DNA of 64,000 bases from Bacteroidota bacterium (GTDB taxonomy: Bacteria; Bacteroidota; Bacteroidia; AKYH767-A; OLB10), in contig JADJMG010000015.1 of the NCBI GenBank assembly GCA_016709725.1, forward strand, positions 1 through 64,000, read 5' to 3'. The notes below the pieces were generated by a model. The model was not told the origin of the DNA, searched no databases, and saw only the letters and a program-made list of their open reading frames with translations. The translations under genes and the position numbers were made by a program. The first letter of the stretch is position 1. Every line of letters begins with the position of its first letter. This document shows positions 29,446 to 39,718 of the stretch, one piece after another.

Positions 29446-31466
29446 ATGAATAAGAATTCATCCGCAAAGGAGCGTGTCGCTGAACTAACAGCATTGATAA
29501 ATGATCATAATTACCGTTATTATATTTTAAGTGATCCCCTTATTTCCGATTTCGATTTTGATCAATTAATGAATGAATTGATTGGATTGGAGAAGGATTA
29601 TCCAGAATTGTTGGAGTCCGATTCTCCAACTCAACGAGTAGGTGGTGAGATCACTAAAAATTTCGAAACTGTGAAGCATGTTTATCCGATGCTCTCCTTA
29701 GGCAATACTTATTCGGAAGATGAATTAAGAGAGTTTCATGAGCGTGTTGTAAAAAGTATTCCTGATGAAAAAGTGGAATACGTTTGCGAACTGAAATTTG
29801 ATGGAGTTGCGATTGGAATTCAATATGAAAACGGAAGGTTTAAAAGAGCTGTAACACGGGGAGATGGTATTCAAGGAGATGATGTTTCAACCAATGTTAA
29901 AACCATTCGTTCCCTCCCACTCCGTCTGAAAGATGGAAATTATCCCGAACAATTTGAAATTCGTGGTGAGATTATTTTACCCAGAGCCACCTTCGAAAGA
30001 ATCAACGAAGAAAGAATAGATATTGGCGAAACGCCATTCGCAAACCCAAGAAACAGCGCTTCCGGAACTTTGAAATTGCAAGACAGTGGTGAGGTAGCTA
30101 AAAGAAAACTCGATTGTTTTCTTTATGCGTTGTATGGCGAAAATTTGCCCTTTCCCTCTCATGAAGAAGGCTTGAAAGCGGCCTCTTCTTGGGGGTTTAA
30201 AATTTCCAACGACCGAAAAGTTTGTCAATCCATTGAAGAAGTATTCGCTTTTATTAATTATTGGGAGAAGAAACGACCTGAACTTCCTTTCGATATTGAT
30301 GGTGTGGTTATAAAAGTTAATAGTATTGCGCAGCAAAATGAATTAGGATTCACTGCAAAGTCACCGCGATGGGCTATCTCTTTTAAGTACAAAGCAGAAT
30401 CAGGCTCCTCGCAGTTGTTGAGTGTCGATTATCAAGTGGGTAGAACAGGTGCCATCACTCCTGTTGCTAATTTGAGTCCCGTGCCCCTCGCTGGAACCAT
30501 TGTTAAACGCGCCACGCTGCATAATGAAGATCAAATCGTAAAACTTGATTTACATGTTGATGATACCGTTTTTGTAGAAAAAGGCGGAGAGATCATTCCG
30601 AAGATTACGGGAGTAGATCTTTCGAAAAGAAAAGCAAATTCAAAAAAGTGGAATTCATCCACCAATGTCCGGAGTGTAATTTTGAGTTAGTACGTAAGGA
30701 AGGAGAAGCTCAACATTATTGTCCAAACTCCTTGGTGTGTCCGCCACAAGTAAAAGGTCGTATTGAACATTTTACTTCCCGGAAAGCTATGAACATCGAC
30801 GGTTTTGGAACGGAAACCATCGACCTTTTTGTAGAAAAAAAACTCATCCACAACATTGCAGATATTTATCAATTAAAAAAAGAAGATATTTTGTCTTTGG
30901 ATCGTTTTGCGGATCGATCCGCAAGCAACCTGTTGGAAGCCCTTGAAGCTTCTAAGAAAGTATCGTTTGAAAAAGTACTTTTCGCTATCGGAATTCGATT
31001 TGTTGGAGATACCGTAGCGAAAAAGTTAGCTCGCCATTTTGGTTCCATTGATGCTTTGATGGCAGCAGATGCGACTCAATTAATGGAGGCTCCTGAAGTA
31101 GGACAAGTTATTGCAGCAAGTATTCTGGATTTTTTCAAAGATCCGATGAATCTAATGATGGTGGAGTCGTTGAGAAAGAGTGGACTTCAGTTCCAACTTT
31201 CTCCTGAAGATATGCCCGTTAAAGTTTCAGAAAAATTAAAAGGGATTTCCATTGTGATTTCTGGAACCTTTGAGCAGCATTCACGCGATGAGTATAAGCA
31301 AATCATTGAAGAGAATGGAGGTAAAAATGCTTCGGGTGTGACTCGTAAAACGAATTTTCTTTTTGCAGGAGCGGATGCAGGTCCAAGTAAATTGGATAAG
31401 GCTAAAGAGTATGGAGTGAAAATTATTAATGAGGAAGAGTTTCTTAAAATGCTGCGTACTGCGTAG
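29446..31466 (+). CDS. ligA: NAD+-dependent DNA ligase (one frameshift)
   Basis: Essential replication ligase. The order is Ia domain (YRYYILSDPLISDFDFDQL), adenylation domain with active-site Lys in VCELKFDGVAIGIQYENGR, OB fold, zinc finger (CPECNFEL...HYCPNSLVCPPQ), HhH repeats, and a C-terminal BRCT domain (LKGISIVISGTFEQHSRDEY). The frame is broken near 30650: a run of six A should be seven, which gives SKKVEFIHQCPEC and 673 residues, the normal size. An essential gene cannot be lost this way in a living cell without a substitute, so the break is very probably a sequence error. Confidence 0.97.
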
Positions 31467-31571
31467 GTTGTCCGATACCTTAGATATAATGTAGGTGGTG
31501 TACCAAGTAGCGACATTTTAATTTTCTTATGAAATTACCGAAGCAGTATAAGACCATCTCACTAATTTAAC

Positions 31572-31579
31572 TATTTTTG
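31572..31579 (+). promoter_or_regulatory. Putative -7 element (TATTTTTG)
   Basis: TATTTTTG fits TAnnTTTG and ends 27 bases before ATG 31607 of the DUF6913-dapA pair. Confidence 0.35.
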
Positions 31580-31606
31580 AACTATAAATTAATATGCAAG
31601 TATTTC

Positions 31607-32152
31607 ATGAAGAAAACATTTCGCCATAAAATAGGTCGCTATCTTTTCTTAAGGGAATTTGGTAAACAAGCAACCAAACGTGGTTATGTTACTTTTGAAA
31701 AAGCCAAATCAATTGGAATTTTGTATGATTCCACCAATGAAAAGCATTTTGAATTGGTAAAAAAATACGTCAAGGAAATTCGTGAGGTGCATCACAAGGA
31801 AGTTATCGCACTGGGATTTTACAATCAAAAGGAATTGCCTGCCATGCGATTCTCAAAGTTAGGTCTTGACTTCTTCACGTTAAAGGACCTTAATTGGTAT
31901 CATAAGCCCATCACACCTGTCGTGAAAAATTTTGTACAACGCGATTTTGATATTTTGATTGATTTGCATCTGCAGAACAGTGTTCCTTTCCGTTACATTC
32001 TTGCCAGCTCTAAAGCTAAATTTAAGATAGGAAAGTATAATCGTCTCTTCACTCCATTTTATGATTTTATGGTGAGTGTTTCTGATGAAACTACCTTTCC
32101 ACAATTTTTAGATCAAGTAATTCATTATTTAAATTCATTGCGTCATGAGTAA
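31607..32152 (+). CDS. DUF6913 family protein
   Basis: 181 residues from ATG 31607 (MKKTFRHKIGRYLFL). No signal peptide or membrane span. It contains AKSIGILYDSTNEKHFELV, NFVQRDFDILIDLHLQNSVP and ASSKAKFKIGKYN, the layout of an uncharacterised Bacteroidota family that commonly sits upstream of dapA. Its end overlaps dapA by 8 bases, so translation is probably coupled. Role unknown; a link to lysine or peptidoglycan precursor supply is context only. Confidence 0.75.
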   Translation: MKKTFRHKIGRYLFLREFGKQATKRGYVTFEKAKSIGILYDSTNEKHFELVKKYVKEIREVHHKEVIALGFYNQKELPAMRFSKLGLDFFTLKDLNWYHKPITPVVKNFVQRDFDILIDLHLQNSVPFRYILASSKAKFKIGKYNRLFTPFYDFMVSVSDETTFPQFLDQVIHYLNSLRHE

Positions 32153-33035
32153 ATACTCTAAATTATTATCAGGAACAGGCGTTGCATTAGTTACTCCATT
32201 TAAAAATGATGGACAAATTGATTATAATGCATTAAAGAAACTGGTAAAACATATCATCAAAGGAAAATGTGATTATTTAGTTCCGCTCGGTACAACGGGT
32301 GAAAGTGTAACTTTGAGTGAAGATGAAAAGAAAGCGGTTGTAGATTGTGTAATCCAAGCAAATGAAGGGAAGCTCCCCATTGTGATGGGTCTTGGAGGAA
32401 ATAATACCCAAGAGATTTTATGGAAATTAGAGAAAAATAATTTTTCGGGAATCACAGCTTTATTGTCGGTTTCACCTTATTATAATAAACCATCCCAAGT
32501 GGGCATTCTAGCGCATTATACCTTGATGGCGCAAGTATCTCCATTGCCTATCATACTTTACAATGTTCCGGGTAGGACGGGTTCCAATATGACCGCTGAA
32601 ACAACACTGGCATTGGCTAAAAGTCAACCTAATATTATTGGTGTGAAGGAAGCAAGTGGAAATATGGAGCAAATCATGGAAATTATTCGTGCTAAACCAA
32701 AAGATTTTTTAGTGATTTCTGGTGATGATGGGATCACCATGCCTTTAATTGCTGCAGGAGCTAATGGGGTCATTTCTGTAGTTGCTAATGGCTATCCAAA
32801 GGATTTTAGTGCGATGGTGCGATTGGCCTTACAGTCTGAAAATAAAAAAGCTGCCAGCTTGCATTATAAGTATTTACCGCTTGTCCCTATGCTTTTTGCA
32901 GAAGGTAGCCCGTCGGGTATTAAGTGTGTTTTAAAACAGTTGGGTATTATGGACGACCATGTCCGAATGCCGGTTGTGAAAGTCTCGAATGCATTAGCTC
33001 AAAAGATTATTTCTTTTGTTAAATCCAATAAATAA
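32145..33035 (+). CDS. dapA: 4-hydroxy-tetrahydrodipicolinate synthase
   Basis: Condenses pyruvate with aspartate semialdehyde, the first step of the diaminopimelate/lysine branch. 296 residues, a (beta/alpha)8 barrel. Motifs: pyruvate-binding LGTTGESVTLSEDEKK, the Tyr/Arg segment ILYNVPGRTGSNM and the Schiff-base Lys in IGVKEASGNMEQIM. The C-terminus EGSPSGIKCVLKQLGI is typical. Start ATG 32145 lies inside the preceding gene. Confidence 0.96.
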   Translation: MSKYSKLLSGTGVALVTPFKNDGQIDYNALKKLVKHIIKGKCDYLVPLGTTGESVTLSEDEKKAVVDCVIQANEGKLPIVMGLGGNNTQEILWKLEKNNFSGITALLSVSPYYNKPSQVGILAHYTLMAQVSPLPIILYNVPGRTGSNMTAETTLALAKSQPNIIGVKEASGNMEQIMEIIRAKPKDFLVISGDDGITMPLIAAGANGVISVVANGYPKDFSAMVRLALQSENKKAASLHYKYLPLVPMLFAEGSPSGIKCVLKQLGIMDDHVRMPVVKVSNALAQKIISFVKSNK

Positions 33036-33153
33036 GTCAGTTTCTTCATCGTTTTTGTTCGTGTCGATTCGTTGAAATGTCAATTTAGAGTTAAAGTTTG
33101 ACGTTTTAGTTAAATCGTGGTCAAATTATACCACGAACCACCATCTATTTCCT

Positions 33154-33161
33154 TAAGTTTG
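33154..33161 (+). promoter_or_regulatory. Putative -7 element (TAAGTTTG)
   Basis: TAAGTTTG fits TAnnTTTG and ends 27 bases before ATG 33189. Confidence 0.4.
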
Positions 33162-33188
33162 AACTCCAAAATAATTAATACATCTCTT

Positions 33189-35539
33189 ATGAAAAAAATT
33201 CAACTCCTATTTGCTTTTCTTATGGTAAGCATTGCCTCGCAAGCTCAATTTAATCTAAATTTATTGGGACATCTTCCCTACCCTAGTAATACATGTGCCG
33301 GCGTCTGGCATTATGTAGATTCACTCGGCAATGAGTATGCTTTGGTGGGTGTTGATGATAGGGTAGCCATTGTAGATGTTACAACTCCTGCAACTTTGAC
33401 GGAGGTTTTTTCGGTTCCTGCACTGACCGGTCAATCCTCTCTCTGAGAGAAATTAAAACCTTTGGTAAGTATGCCTATGCTGTTAGTGAAGGCGGGGGTG
33501 GTGTGATGATCATTGATTTAAGTGCACTTCCAGGTTCAATCAACTCTAAACATTATTATGGAGATGGAGTGATTGCTAATCAAATTACATCGGCACATAC
33601 TATTGCTGTAACGGATGGTTATGCTTATGTTTTTGGAACTGGAAATGGATTGGCAAATGGTGGTGCAATTATTTTGGATTTAGCAGATCCTTGGAATCCA
33701 ACTTACGTAGGGCAATATAATTTGGAATATATACATGATGGATATATTCGTAATGATACATTGTGGGCTGGTGAAATTTACGCTGGACAATTTAGTGTGA
33801 TTGATGTTTCCAATAAAGCGAATCCTGTGTTATTAGCAACCCAAGCTACTCCTGGCCAATTTTGTCATAATACTTGGTTAACCGATAACTCTCAATTTTT
33901 ATTTACAACGGATGAAATAAATGGTCAACCTTTAGGTTCTTTTGATGTTACAAATCTTTCAAATATTAAACTAGTGGATACCTATCTTACCGATAGTATG
34001 CCAAATGAAGAAGTGCATAATGTGAGAGTATTAAACGATTATTTAATTAATCCTTCTTATGGTAGTCAACTTGTAATTTTTGACGGTGCTCGTCCAAATA
34101 ATATTGTTGAAATAGCAAGTTATCCTACTGGTTCTTTTTTGTGTTGGGACGCTTCTCCCTATTTACCAAGCGGACGTATTATTGTTTCTGATGTGGATGG
34201 TGGTGTTTATGTTTTTGAACCTAATTACCAAAGAGCATGTTATTTGGAAGGTACCGTGACGGATAGTTTAACTGGTATTCCTTTAAATAATGTAACCATT
34301 ATCATTAATCCAACCGCGAAAAGCACAACTACCAATTTGGTTGGTGAATACAAAACGGGAATCGTAACAGCCGGTACTTATGATATTGAGTTTAGAAAGG
34401 CTGGCTATGTGACAAAATTTTTTACAGGTGTAAGTTTAGTGAATGGACAATTAACAACTATTAATACACTAATGTCCCCATTTGTTTTACAAGGAATTGT
34501 GACTAATGCTACAACGACTGCAGGTGTAGCGGGTGCTGCCATTTATGCAAATGATGGAATTAACAACGCAACGGCAATAGCAGATGCCTCTGGTAATTTT
34601 TCATTTACTAATTTATCTTCAGGTAATATCGATATTACTGCTACACATTGGGGTTATGTAACTTACTGTCAAACGGTTTTTGTAGATGGATCCATTCCAT
34701 TTTCAATTTCACTGCAAGAAGGTTATTATGATGATTTTGTTACCGATTTAGGATGGACGATCAACTCTACGGCTACCAATGGAGTTTTTGAGCGCGGTGA
34801 TCCAGAAGGAACTATTTTTGGTCCTTTAGCCTTAAATCCTGAATTGGATGTGAATAGTGATTGTGGTGATTTTGCCTATGTAACGGGTTTGTTGGGAGGT
34901 TCTGCAAGTACCCATAATTTAGATAATGGTTTTACTGAAATTACCTCTCCTATTTTTGATTTAACAAATTATGTGGATCCTTATATCAATTATTCAAGAT
35001 GGTTTTCAAGTCCTGCAAATGTTCCATTAGCTAATCGAGATACATTATTCATCCGTTTAACGGATGGCGTTAATACTGTAACCTTAGAAGCGGTATCAAA
35101 TACTACTCCCGGTATTGGTACCTGGGTAAATCAGTTTATTAAAGTTTCAAATTATATTACCCCAGGTGCGAATATGCAACTTAAAGTATTTATCGAAGAC
35201 AAACCTAATTCTGGAAATTTCTTGGAGAGTGGTTTCGATGCTTTTTCAGTTACTGAAGGATTTACCGGAGTGAATGAAAACTTGACCGCTGGTGCGTTTA
35301 CAATCTATCCAAACCCAGGAAATGGTACCTTTCAATTAAACCTTAATGATCATTCGAATGGGGAATCAATGTATTTAACTATTTATGACGCCACTGGCCG
35401 ATTAATTAGTACGGAAGAAATTGTTCAAAATGAAGGACATCTGTACGGGACTAAAATTCGTGTGCCCGGGCTTTACATCATTGGTTTATATAAAGATGGA
35501 GCCTTGGTAAGTACTAAAAAACTTATTAAATCAAATTAG
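33189..35539 (+). CDS. Secreted LVIVD/choice-of-anchor B protein with T9SS sorting domain (one frameshift)
   Basis: Signal peptide MKKIQLLFAFLMVSIASQAQ. Residues 20-350 are a beta-propeller of LVIVD type (VGVDDRVAIVDVTTP; MIIDLSALPG; QFSVIDVSNKANP; DVDGGVYVFEPNY). Two carboxypeptidase-regulatory-like beta domains follow (EGTVTDSLTGIPLNNVTI; LQGIVTNATTTAGVAGAAIY). Next is a MAM/jelly-roll-like domain (YYDDFVTDLGWTINSTATNG), and then a type A T9SS C-terminal domain with FTIYPNPGNGTFQLN. The frame breaks at 33446. One extra G (CTCTGG) gives SSLWREIKTFGKYAYAVSEG and 783 residues. It is exported through type IX secretion and surface-bound or released. Substrate unknown. Confidence 0.88.
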
Positions 35540-35551
35540 TCTTAGTTCTCT

Positions 35552-35592
35552 AAATCCGGGCTTTATCAATGATTGATGAAGCCCGGATTTTT
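35552..35592 (+). terminator. Rho-independent terminator
   Basis: Stem AAATCCGGGCTTT...GAAGCCCGGATTT with 14-base loop region and T-run, directly after the T9SS protein gene. Confidence 0.9.
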
Positions 35593-35641
35593 AGTTGGAC
35601 TCAAAAAATTGAGTAGAATACGGGGTTATTAATTCATATTG

Positions 35642-35649
35642 TACCTTTG
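35642..35649 (+). promoter_or_regulatory. Putative -7 element (TACCTTTG) next to a start codon
   Basis: TACCTTTG fits TAnnTTTG and ends just 3 bases before ATG 35653. As with dnaX, this implies a leaderless or near-leaderless message. Confidence 0.4.
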
Positions 35650-35652
35650 GGC

Positions 35653-36861
35653 ATGCTTAAAAAAGTTGTGCGAATCAGTCTCCTTCCAATGGTACTTCTG
35701 TTGTTGGTGCCATTTTCCTCTTTGTTAGCTCAATTAACAAATACCAAAGTACTTCCACAAATTTCAGATCGCTTTGAGTACCCTTTTTACAAAGAGTCAT
35801 TTGATTCAATAGCTAAAGGTTGGCCATTTCTCTCCAATTCAGAAAATTTATTATTGATTCAAGAAGGAGAGTATATTATTCAACGAAAATCTAAACTTTC
35901 GCCTTTTGCTGTGATGGGTGAATTTGAGCAAGAGTTGGCTTCTTATCGATTAATTACTTCCTTGAAATTAGTGAAATCGGCAAGTAACGACGGAAGCATC
36001 GGACTCATCTTTATGGCCCAGCCTGCAGGAAAAGGCGGATTCGTTTTTGAAATTAATCAATTTCAACAATATCGTTTGCGCCAAATTACAGTGACTGGAT
36101 ATGCTTATTTAACTGGTGTAGCTAAAGATGGTGGATGGGTAAAATCAAGTGTATTAAAAGAAAATAATTTAGCAAATCTACTTGAGTTAAGAACAAAGGA
36201 TAAAAAGTATGATGTGTATTTAAACAATACTTTGATTTTAACTTTTTCAGAGTTGGCATACAAATCAGGCGGGATCGGTTTTATTATCGGACCCGGCACC
36301 TTAGGGAAAGTGGATTTTGTTTACCTGTTTAGTAATGAAAAAGTGGAAGGATTGTCTCGAGAAGATGTGGCAGAATCTACCAGTGAAGGCGATGTAATTG
36401 CATTGGCTGAATCCATCATAGAACTTAAAACGAAACTAAATAAACTTGAAGCGGAAAATGAAGAGCTAACTACGAGGATTGCTTCTTTTAAGGGTAGTGA
36501 AAAAGAACAAGCAAAGGAAAAAGCAGCCTATGAAGCAAAGTTTTCTTCCATGGAAAAACAAGTTTCTTTAAAACAAAAAAGTATTGATTCCTTGCTTCAA
36601 ATCAATCAAGAATTGACGAAATATAAGGACATTGTGAAAGCAAATAGTGGAGAAGATTTAGTCATTACATTATCAAAAAAATTGAAAGCTGAAAAATTGC
36701 GCGCCGATGATTACGCAGCCGAAAACGAAGCATTGAGAGATTCCATTATTAATTTAAAGAAAATGACTAAGTCGGCGCCTGCTGAGAAATCGAATAAGAA
36801 ACCCATCGAGAAAACTCCTGATCCAGAAGATAAAGTTTTCGTTTTGCCTAAGGAAAATTAA
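35653..36861 (+). CDS. Secreted protein: LamG/DUF1080-like beta domain plus coiled coil
   Basis: 402 residues from ATG 35653. Signal peptide MLKKVVRISLLPMVLLLLVP, ending near SLLAQ. Residues 40-225 look like a concanavalin-like jelly roll: FYKESFDSIAKGWPFLS at the start, then GSIGLIFMAQPAGKGGFVFE and YDVYLNNTLILTFSELAYKS. Residues about 250-370 are a long coiled coil (LKTKLNKLEAENEELTTRI; SLKQKSIDSLLQINQELTKY). A charged, Lys/Pro-rich tail ends the protein. No T9SS tail is present. Probably periplasmic or surface; function unknown. Confidence 0.6.
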   Translation: MLKKVVRISLLPMVLLLLVPFSSLLAQLTNTKVLPQISDRFEYPFYKESFDSIAKGWPFLSNSENLLLIQEGEYIIQRKSKLSPFAVMGEFEQELASYRLITSLKLVKSASNDGSIGLIFMAQPAGKGGFVFEINQFQQYRLRQITVTGYAYLTGVAKDGGWVKSSVLKENNLANLLELRTKDKKYDVYLNNTLILTFSELAYKSGGIGFIIGPGTLGKVDFVYLFSNEKVEGLSREDVAESTSEGDVIALAESIIELKTKLNKLEAENEELTTRIASFKGSEKEQAKEKAAYEAKFSSMEKQVSLKQKSIDSLLQINQELTKYKDIVKANSGEDLVITLSKKLKAEKLRADDYAAENEALRDSIINLKKMTKSAPAEKSNKKPIEKTPDPEDKVFVLPKEN

Positions 36862-36902
36862 TTTTTTAAGTTTAATCCTCATTAATCAAGACCGCTAGAT
36901 TT

Positions 36903-37718
36903 ATGTCAAATCCAACAGAACAAAAAAAGATTACCACACATACATTGTTAGAAATGAAGCGGGCACACGAGCCCATTTCCATGATAACCGCTTATGATTT
37001 TAGTATGGCAAAAATTGTGGATGCAGCTGGGATCGATGTGATTCTAGTAGGCGATTCAGCAAGTAATGTCATGGCTGGACACGAAACCACCTTGCCTATT
37101 ACATTGGATCAGATGATTTATCATGCTGCCTCGGTACTCAGGGCAGTAAAACGATCTTTAGTGGTTGTAGACCTTCCCTTTGGCTCTTATCAGGGTAATT
37201 CAAAAGAAGCTTTGAACTCTGCTATTAAAGTAATGAAGGAAACCGGTGCTCATGCTGTGAAATTGGAAGGTGGACGTGAAGTGAAAGAAGCCATTGAGCG
37301 AATTTTATCGGCAGGTGTTCCTGTAATGGGTCATCTAGGATTAACACCTCAATCGATTTATAAATTCGGAACCTATGTGGTGAGAGCAAAAGAAGAGGCC
37401 GAAGCGCAACGATTGCGAGAAGATGCACATTTGCTGGAAGAATTAGGTTGCTTTAGTATTGTTTTAGAAAAAATTCCAGCGCAGTTAGCTAAAGAAGTCT
37501 CGGGCCGATTAAAAATTCCCACAATTGGTATCGGTGCAGGTAACGGCTGTGACGGACAAGTACTCGTTTTACATGATATGTTAGGAATCAACAAAGACTT
37601 TAATCCTCGCTTTTTAAGACGATATATGAATTTGTTTGATGATATTCAAGATGCTACCAAGCGATACATTGCTGATGTGAAATCGAAAGATTTTCCAAAT
37701 GAACAAGAGCAATATTAA
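36903..37718 (+). CDS. panB: 3-methyl-2-oxobutanoate hydroxymethyltransferase
   Basis: Transfers a hydroxymethyl group from methylene-tetrahydrofolate to ketoisovalerate in pantothenate/CoA synthesis. 271 residues. Metal and substrate motifs: SMITAYDFSMAKIVDAAG, VGDSASNVMAGHETTLPITL, VKLEGGREVKEAI and the C-terminal IGIGAGNGCDGQVLVLHDML. The next gene's ATG lies 20 bases inside its end. Confidence 0.96.
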   Translation: MSNPTEQKKITTHTLLEMKRAHEPISMITAYDFSMAKIVDAAGIDVILVGDSASNVMAGHETTLPITLDQMIYHAASVLRAVKRSLVVVDLPFGSYQGNSKEALNSAIKVMKETGAHAVKLEGGREVKEAIERILSAGVPVMGHLGLTPQSIYKFGTYVVRAKEEAEAQRLREDAHLLEELGCFSIVLEKIPAQLAKEVSGRLKIPTIGIGAGNGCDGQVLVLHDMLGINKDFNPRFLRRYMNLFDDIQDATKRYIADVKSKDFPNEQEQY

Positions 37719-38424
37719 TGGAGAGGTTGGAGTGCAAGAGTTAGAAATTTTATACGAAGACAATCACATCATTGCCGTCAATAAAAAGACGGGCGATATC
37801 GTGCAAGGTGATAAAACGGGTGACGAACCATTAAGTGAAAAAGTAAAAGTTTACGTAAAAGAAAAATACAAGAAACCCGGTGATGTTTTTTTAGGCGTGA
37901 TCCATCGCATTGATCGGCCGGTAAGTGGTGTGGTTTTATTTGCACGTACCAGCAAAGCCTTAGAGCGAATGAACAAACTTTTTCGAGACAAGGAAATCAA
38001 AAAAACCTATTGGGCGGTCGTTAAAAATTTACCTCCGCAAAACGAGGATACGCTCATTCGTTATCTCATCAAAAATGAGAAAATGAACAAGAGTTTCGCG
38101 TCCATGCAACCCAAGGCAGGTGCATTAGAAAGCAGTTTAACCTACACCCTACTCGCTTCGTCCGATACCTATCATTTATTAAACATCGATCCCCAAACCG
38201 GCCGTCATCACCAAATTCGAGTGATGTTATCAGATATTGGTTGTCCAATCAAAGGCGATTTAAAGTATGGATTCAACCGTAGTAATTCAGACGGTAGCAT
38301 CCATCTCCATGCCCGGGCAATCCAATTCACGCATCCGGTTTCAGGTGAATCCATAAAAATCACAGCCCCCGCCCCTATCACCGATCCCGTTTGGAAATAT
38401 TTTAATGAGGTTTGTGGGGGGTGA
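37699..38424 (+). CDS. RluA-family pseudouridine synthase
   Basis: 241 residues without an S4 domain. The catalytic Asp motif is GVIHRIDRPVSGVVLFA near residue 68, and the second core motif is NIDPQTGRHHQIRVMLSDIG near 155, with PIKGDLKYG following. It isomerises uridine in RNA, rRNA or tRNA; the exact target cannot be told. It overlaps panB by 20 bases, so probably translated together. Confidence 0.92.
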   Translation: MNKSNINGEVGVQELEILYEDNHIIAVNKKTGDIVQGDKTGDEPLSEKVKVYVKEKYKKPGDVFLGVIHRIDRPVSGVVLFARTSKALERMNKLFRDKEIKKTYWAVVKNLPPQNEDTLIRYLIKNEKMNKSFASMQPKAGALESSLTYTLLASSDTYHLLNIDPQTGRHHQIRVMLSDIGCPIKGDLKYGFNRSNSDGSIHLHARAIQFTHPVSGESIKITAPAPITDPVWKYFNEVCGG

Positions 38425-38446
38425 ATACCCACCAAATAAGGTAATC

Positions 38447-38487
38447 CTCATCCACAGCATAGGGTTTAAACCCTATGCTGTGAGGAA
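38447..38487. repeat. 30-bp perfect palindrome (REP-like) next to transposase
   Basis: CACAGCATAGGG TTTAAA CCCTATGCTGTG at 38453-38482 is perfectly self-complementary. Flanks TCCTCA and TGAGGA lengthen the stem with a small bulge. It sits 18 bases downstream of the transposase stop, as expected for a REP or IS200-type end. A smaller inverted repeat GGGTGAATACCC lies upstream at about 38420-38431. Confidence 0.85.
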
Positions 38488-38500
38488 ATTATCATTTTTA

Positions 38501-38917
38501 TTATTGGGTAATATCAATTTCATGATCCACCCACACATCATTCATTTTATGATGCCTTTTCTGATTTCGGATATAATTGGCAATGTAATCAATGTTTGAA
38601 TGATCGACCGAAAATGCACCATAACCTATTTGCCACATGAAATTCGTATTTAGTAATTTTCGCTCATTAATATAATGGGAACTGCTGCCTTTAACGAATT
38701 TGATAATCTCTGAAATTGATTTAGTTCTACTCATCAAAAACAAACAATGAACATGATCTGGCATTCCATTAATAATGACGACAGAACAACCCATATCATT
38801 AAATTTTGCTTTAATAAATTCATGAATCTCTTTCTCAATTGATGAATAAATCAATTTTTGTCTGTATTTAGTACTCCATACAGCATGAACTAGAATTCTG
38901 TTAAATGATGTTGACAT
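38501..38917 (-). mobile_element. IS200/REP-associated Y1 transposase (TnpA-REP/RAYT-like)
   Basis: 138 residues from ATG 38917 (MSTSFNRILVHAVWSTKYRQ). This HUH single-strand transposase has the metal-binding His pair in NGMPDHVHCLFLMSR and a catalytic Tyr in HSNIDYIANYIRNQKRHHK. The WQIGYGAFSV segment is typical of the REP-associated branch. It is alone, without tnpB. The adjacent perfect palindrome could be its substrate. The frame is intact, so it may be active. Confidence 0.9.
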
Positions 38918-39011
38918 AAAATAATATTTGGAAAAATGTTTATATGAAATGATGGTCAAATTTAATGTAAAAAAGTAAAATAAGGTAAATTAAAAAATTC
39001 CTTTTTATAAT

Positions 39012-39044
39012 AAAGCTCTCCGCCGCTAAAGCATCGGAGAGCGA
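39012..39044 (-). terminator. Terminator of ssrA
   Basis: Stem GCTCTCCG...CGGAGAGC immediately beyond the tmRNA 3' end. On the minus strand it is followed by a T-rich tract (TTTATTATAAAAAGG), so termination is likely. Confidence 0.75.
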
Positions 39045-39047
39045 AGG

Positions 39048-39445
39048 TGGAGTCGGTGGGATTTGAACCCACGTCCAGCTAGGGAATCAACAAGCTTTCT
39101 ACATGCTTAGTTTCTGCTTGGATTGTCGGGAAAACCTTAGGTGAGAACCAAACCAATGTTTTCCGTAGTTTCTTTATCTTATCGTACCGCCGAAACTTCG
39201 GTACGACCAGCCTGCCATTGTGATGCCCTAATCCTCCGCCCGGCAGGCGGGAGGCAGTGGTAGAGCAGCTCGTCTCGGCTCCTAGAGCCGTAGATGAAGT
39301 TAATTCCTATTAGGAATTAAGCAGCAAGCGCATAATTGTTTTCGCCAGTTAAAGCGATTGGAACTTGTGTTTTAAGGGATAAATTCCAACTCCCTGCATG
39401 CTTACCTGCGTATTACTCCTCCTGTCGATTCCTGTCGACCCCATA
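39048..39445 (-). ncRNA. ssrA: Transfer-messenger RNA (tmRNA)
   Basis: About 398 bases. The 5' end GGGGTCGACAGGAATCGACA pairs with the 3' acceptor end CGACTCCA. The T-arm reads GGACGTGGGTTCAAATCCCA. The CCA end is only partly encoded (CC then T). The tag reading frame (39347 down to 39318) encodes GENNYALAA followed by TAA, the Bacteroidota-type proteolysis tag. Hairpins of the pseudoknot region are visible, for example GTACCG...CGGTAC at 39184-39204. It rescues stalled ribosomes together with SmpB. Confidence 0.96.
39234..39253. repeat. GC-rich palindrome inside tmRNA
   Basis: CTCCGCCCGGCAGGCGGGAG is an inverted repeat of the CCTGCC/GGCAGG style seen at about 11972 and 19272. It lies in the pseudoknot region of ssrA, so it may be a natural helix or an inserted genomic palindrome. 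Confidence 0.45.
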
Positions 39446-39461
39446 TTTTCAAAGAACACCG

Positions 39462-39489
39462 CAAAGATACAAATAGCATATGAATTCAA
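39462..39489 (-). promoter_or_regulatory. Promoter of ssrA
   Basis: On the minus strand TATCTTTG (39462-39469) fits TAnnTTTG, with TTG 17 bases upstream (39487-39489). It lies 16 bases before the tmRNA 5' end. Confidence 0.5.
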
Positions 39490-39718
39490 TATTAAGGATT
39501 TTGAGCATGGGTAAAACAAGGTATGAATTGGCTTCGAAATTGAATTTATCGTTGACCTTTTATAATTGTTTTTGCTTTTCTTCGATATTGAATTTTATCA
39601 TTGCCTCGGTTGAGTTTTACTTTTGTTGGTTCTAGGTTGTTGAAGGGATGTTTCAGTTTGTTTTAAATACTTACTTTATTATTTTTTATATCTTCATCGT
39701 TCCTATCTAAATCGTTTT

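Noticed and set aside
39048..39110. tRNA gene from the GTGGGTTCAAATCCCA text
   Set aside because: It is the T-arm of tmRNA; the matching 5' half lies 390 bases away.
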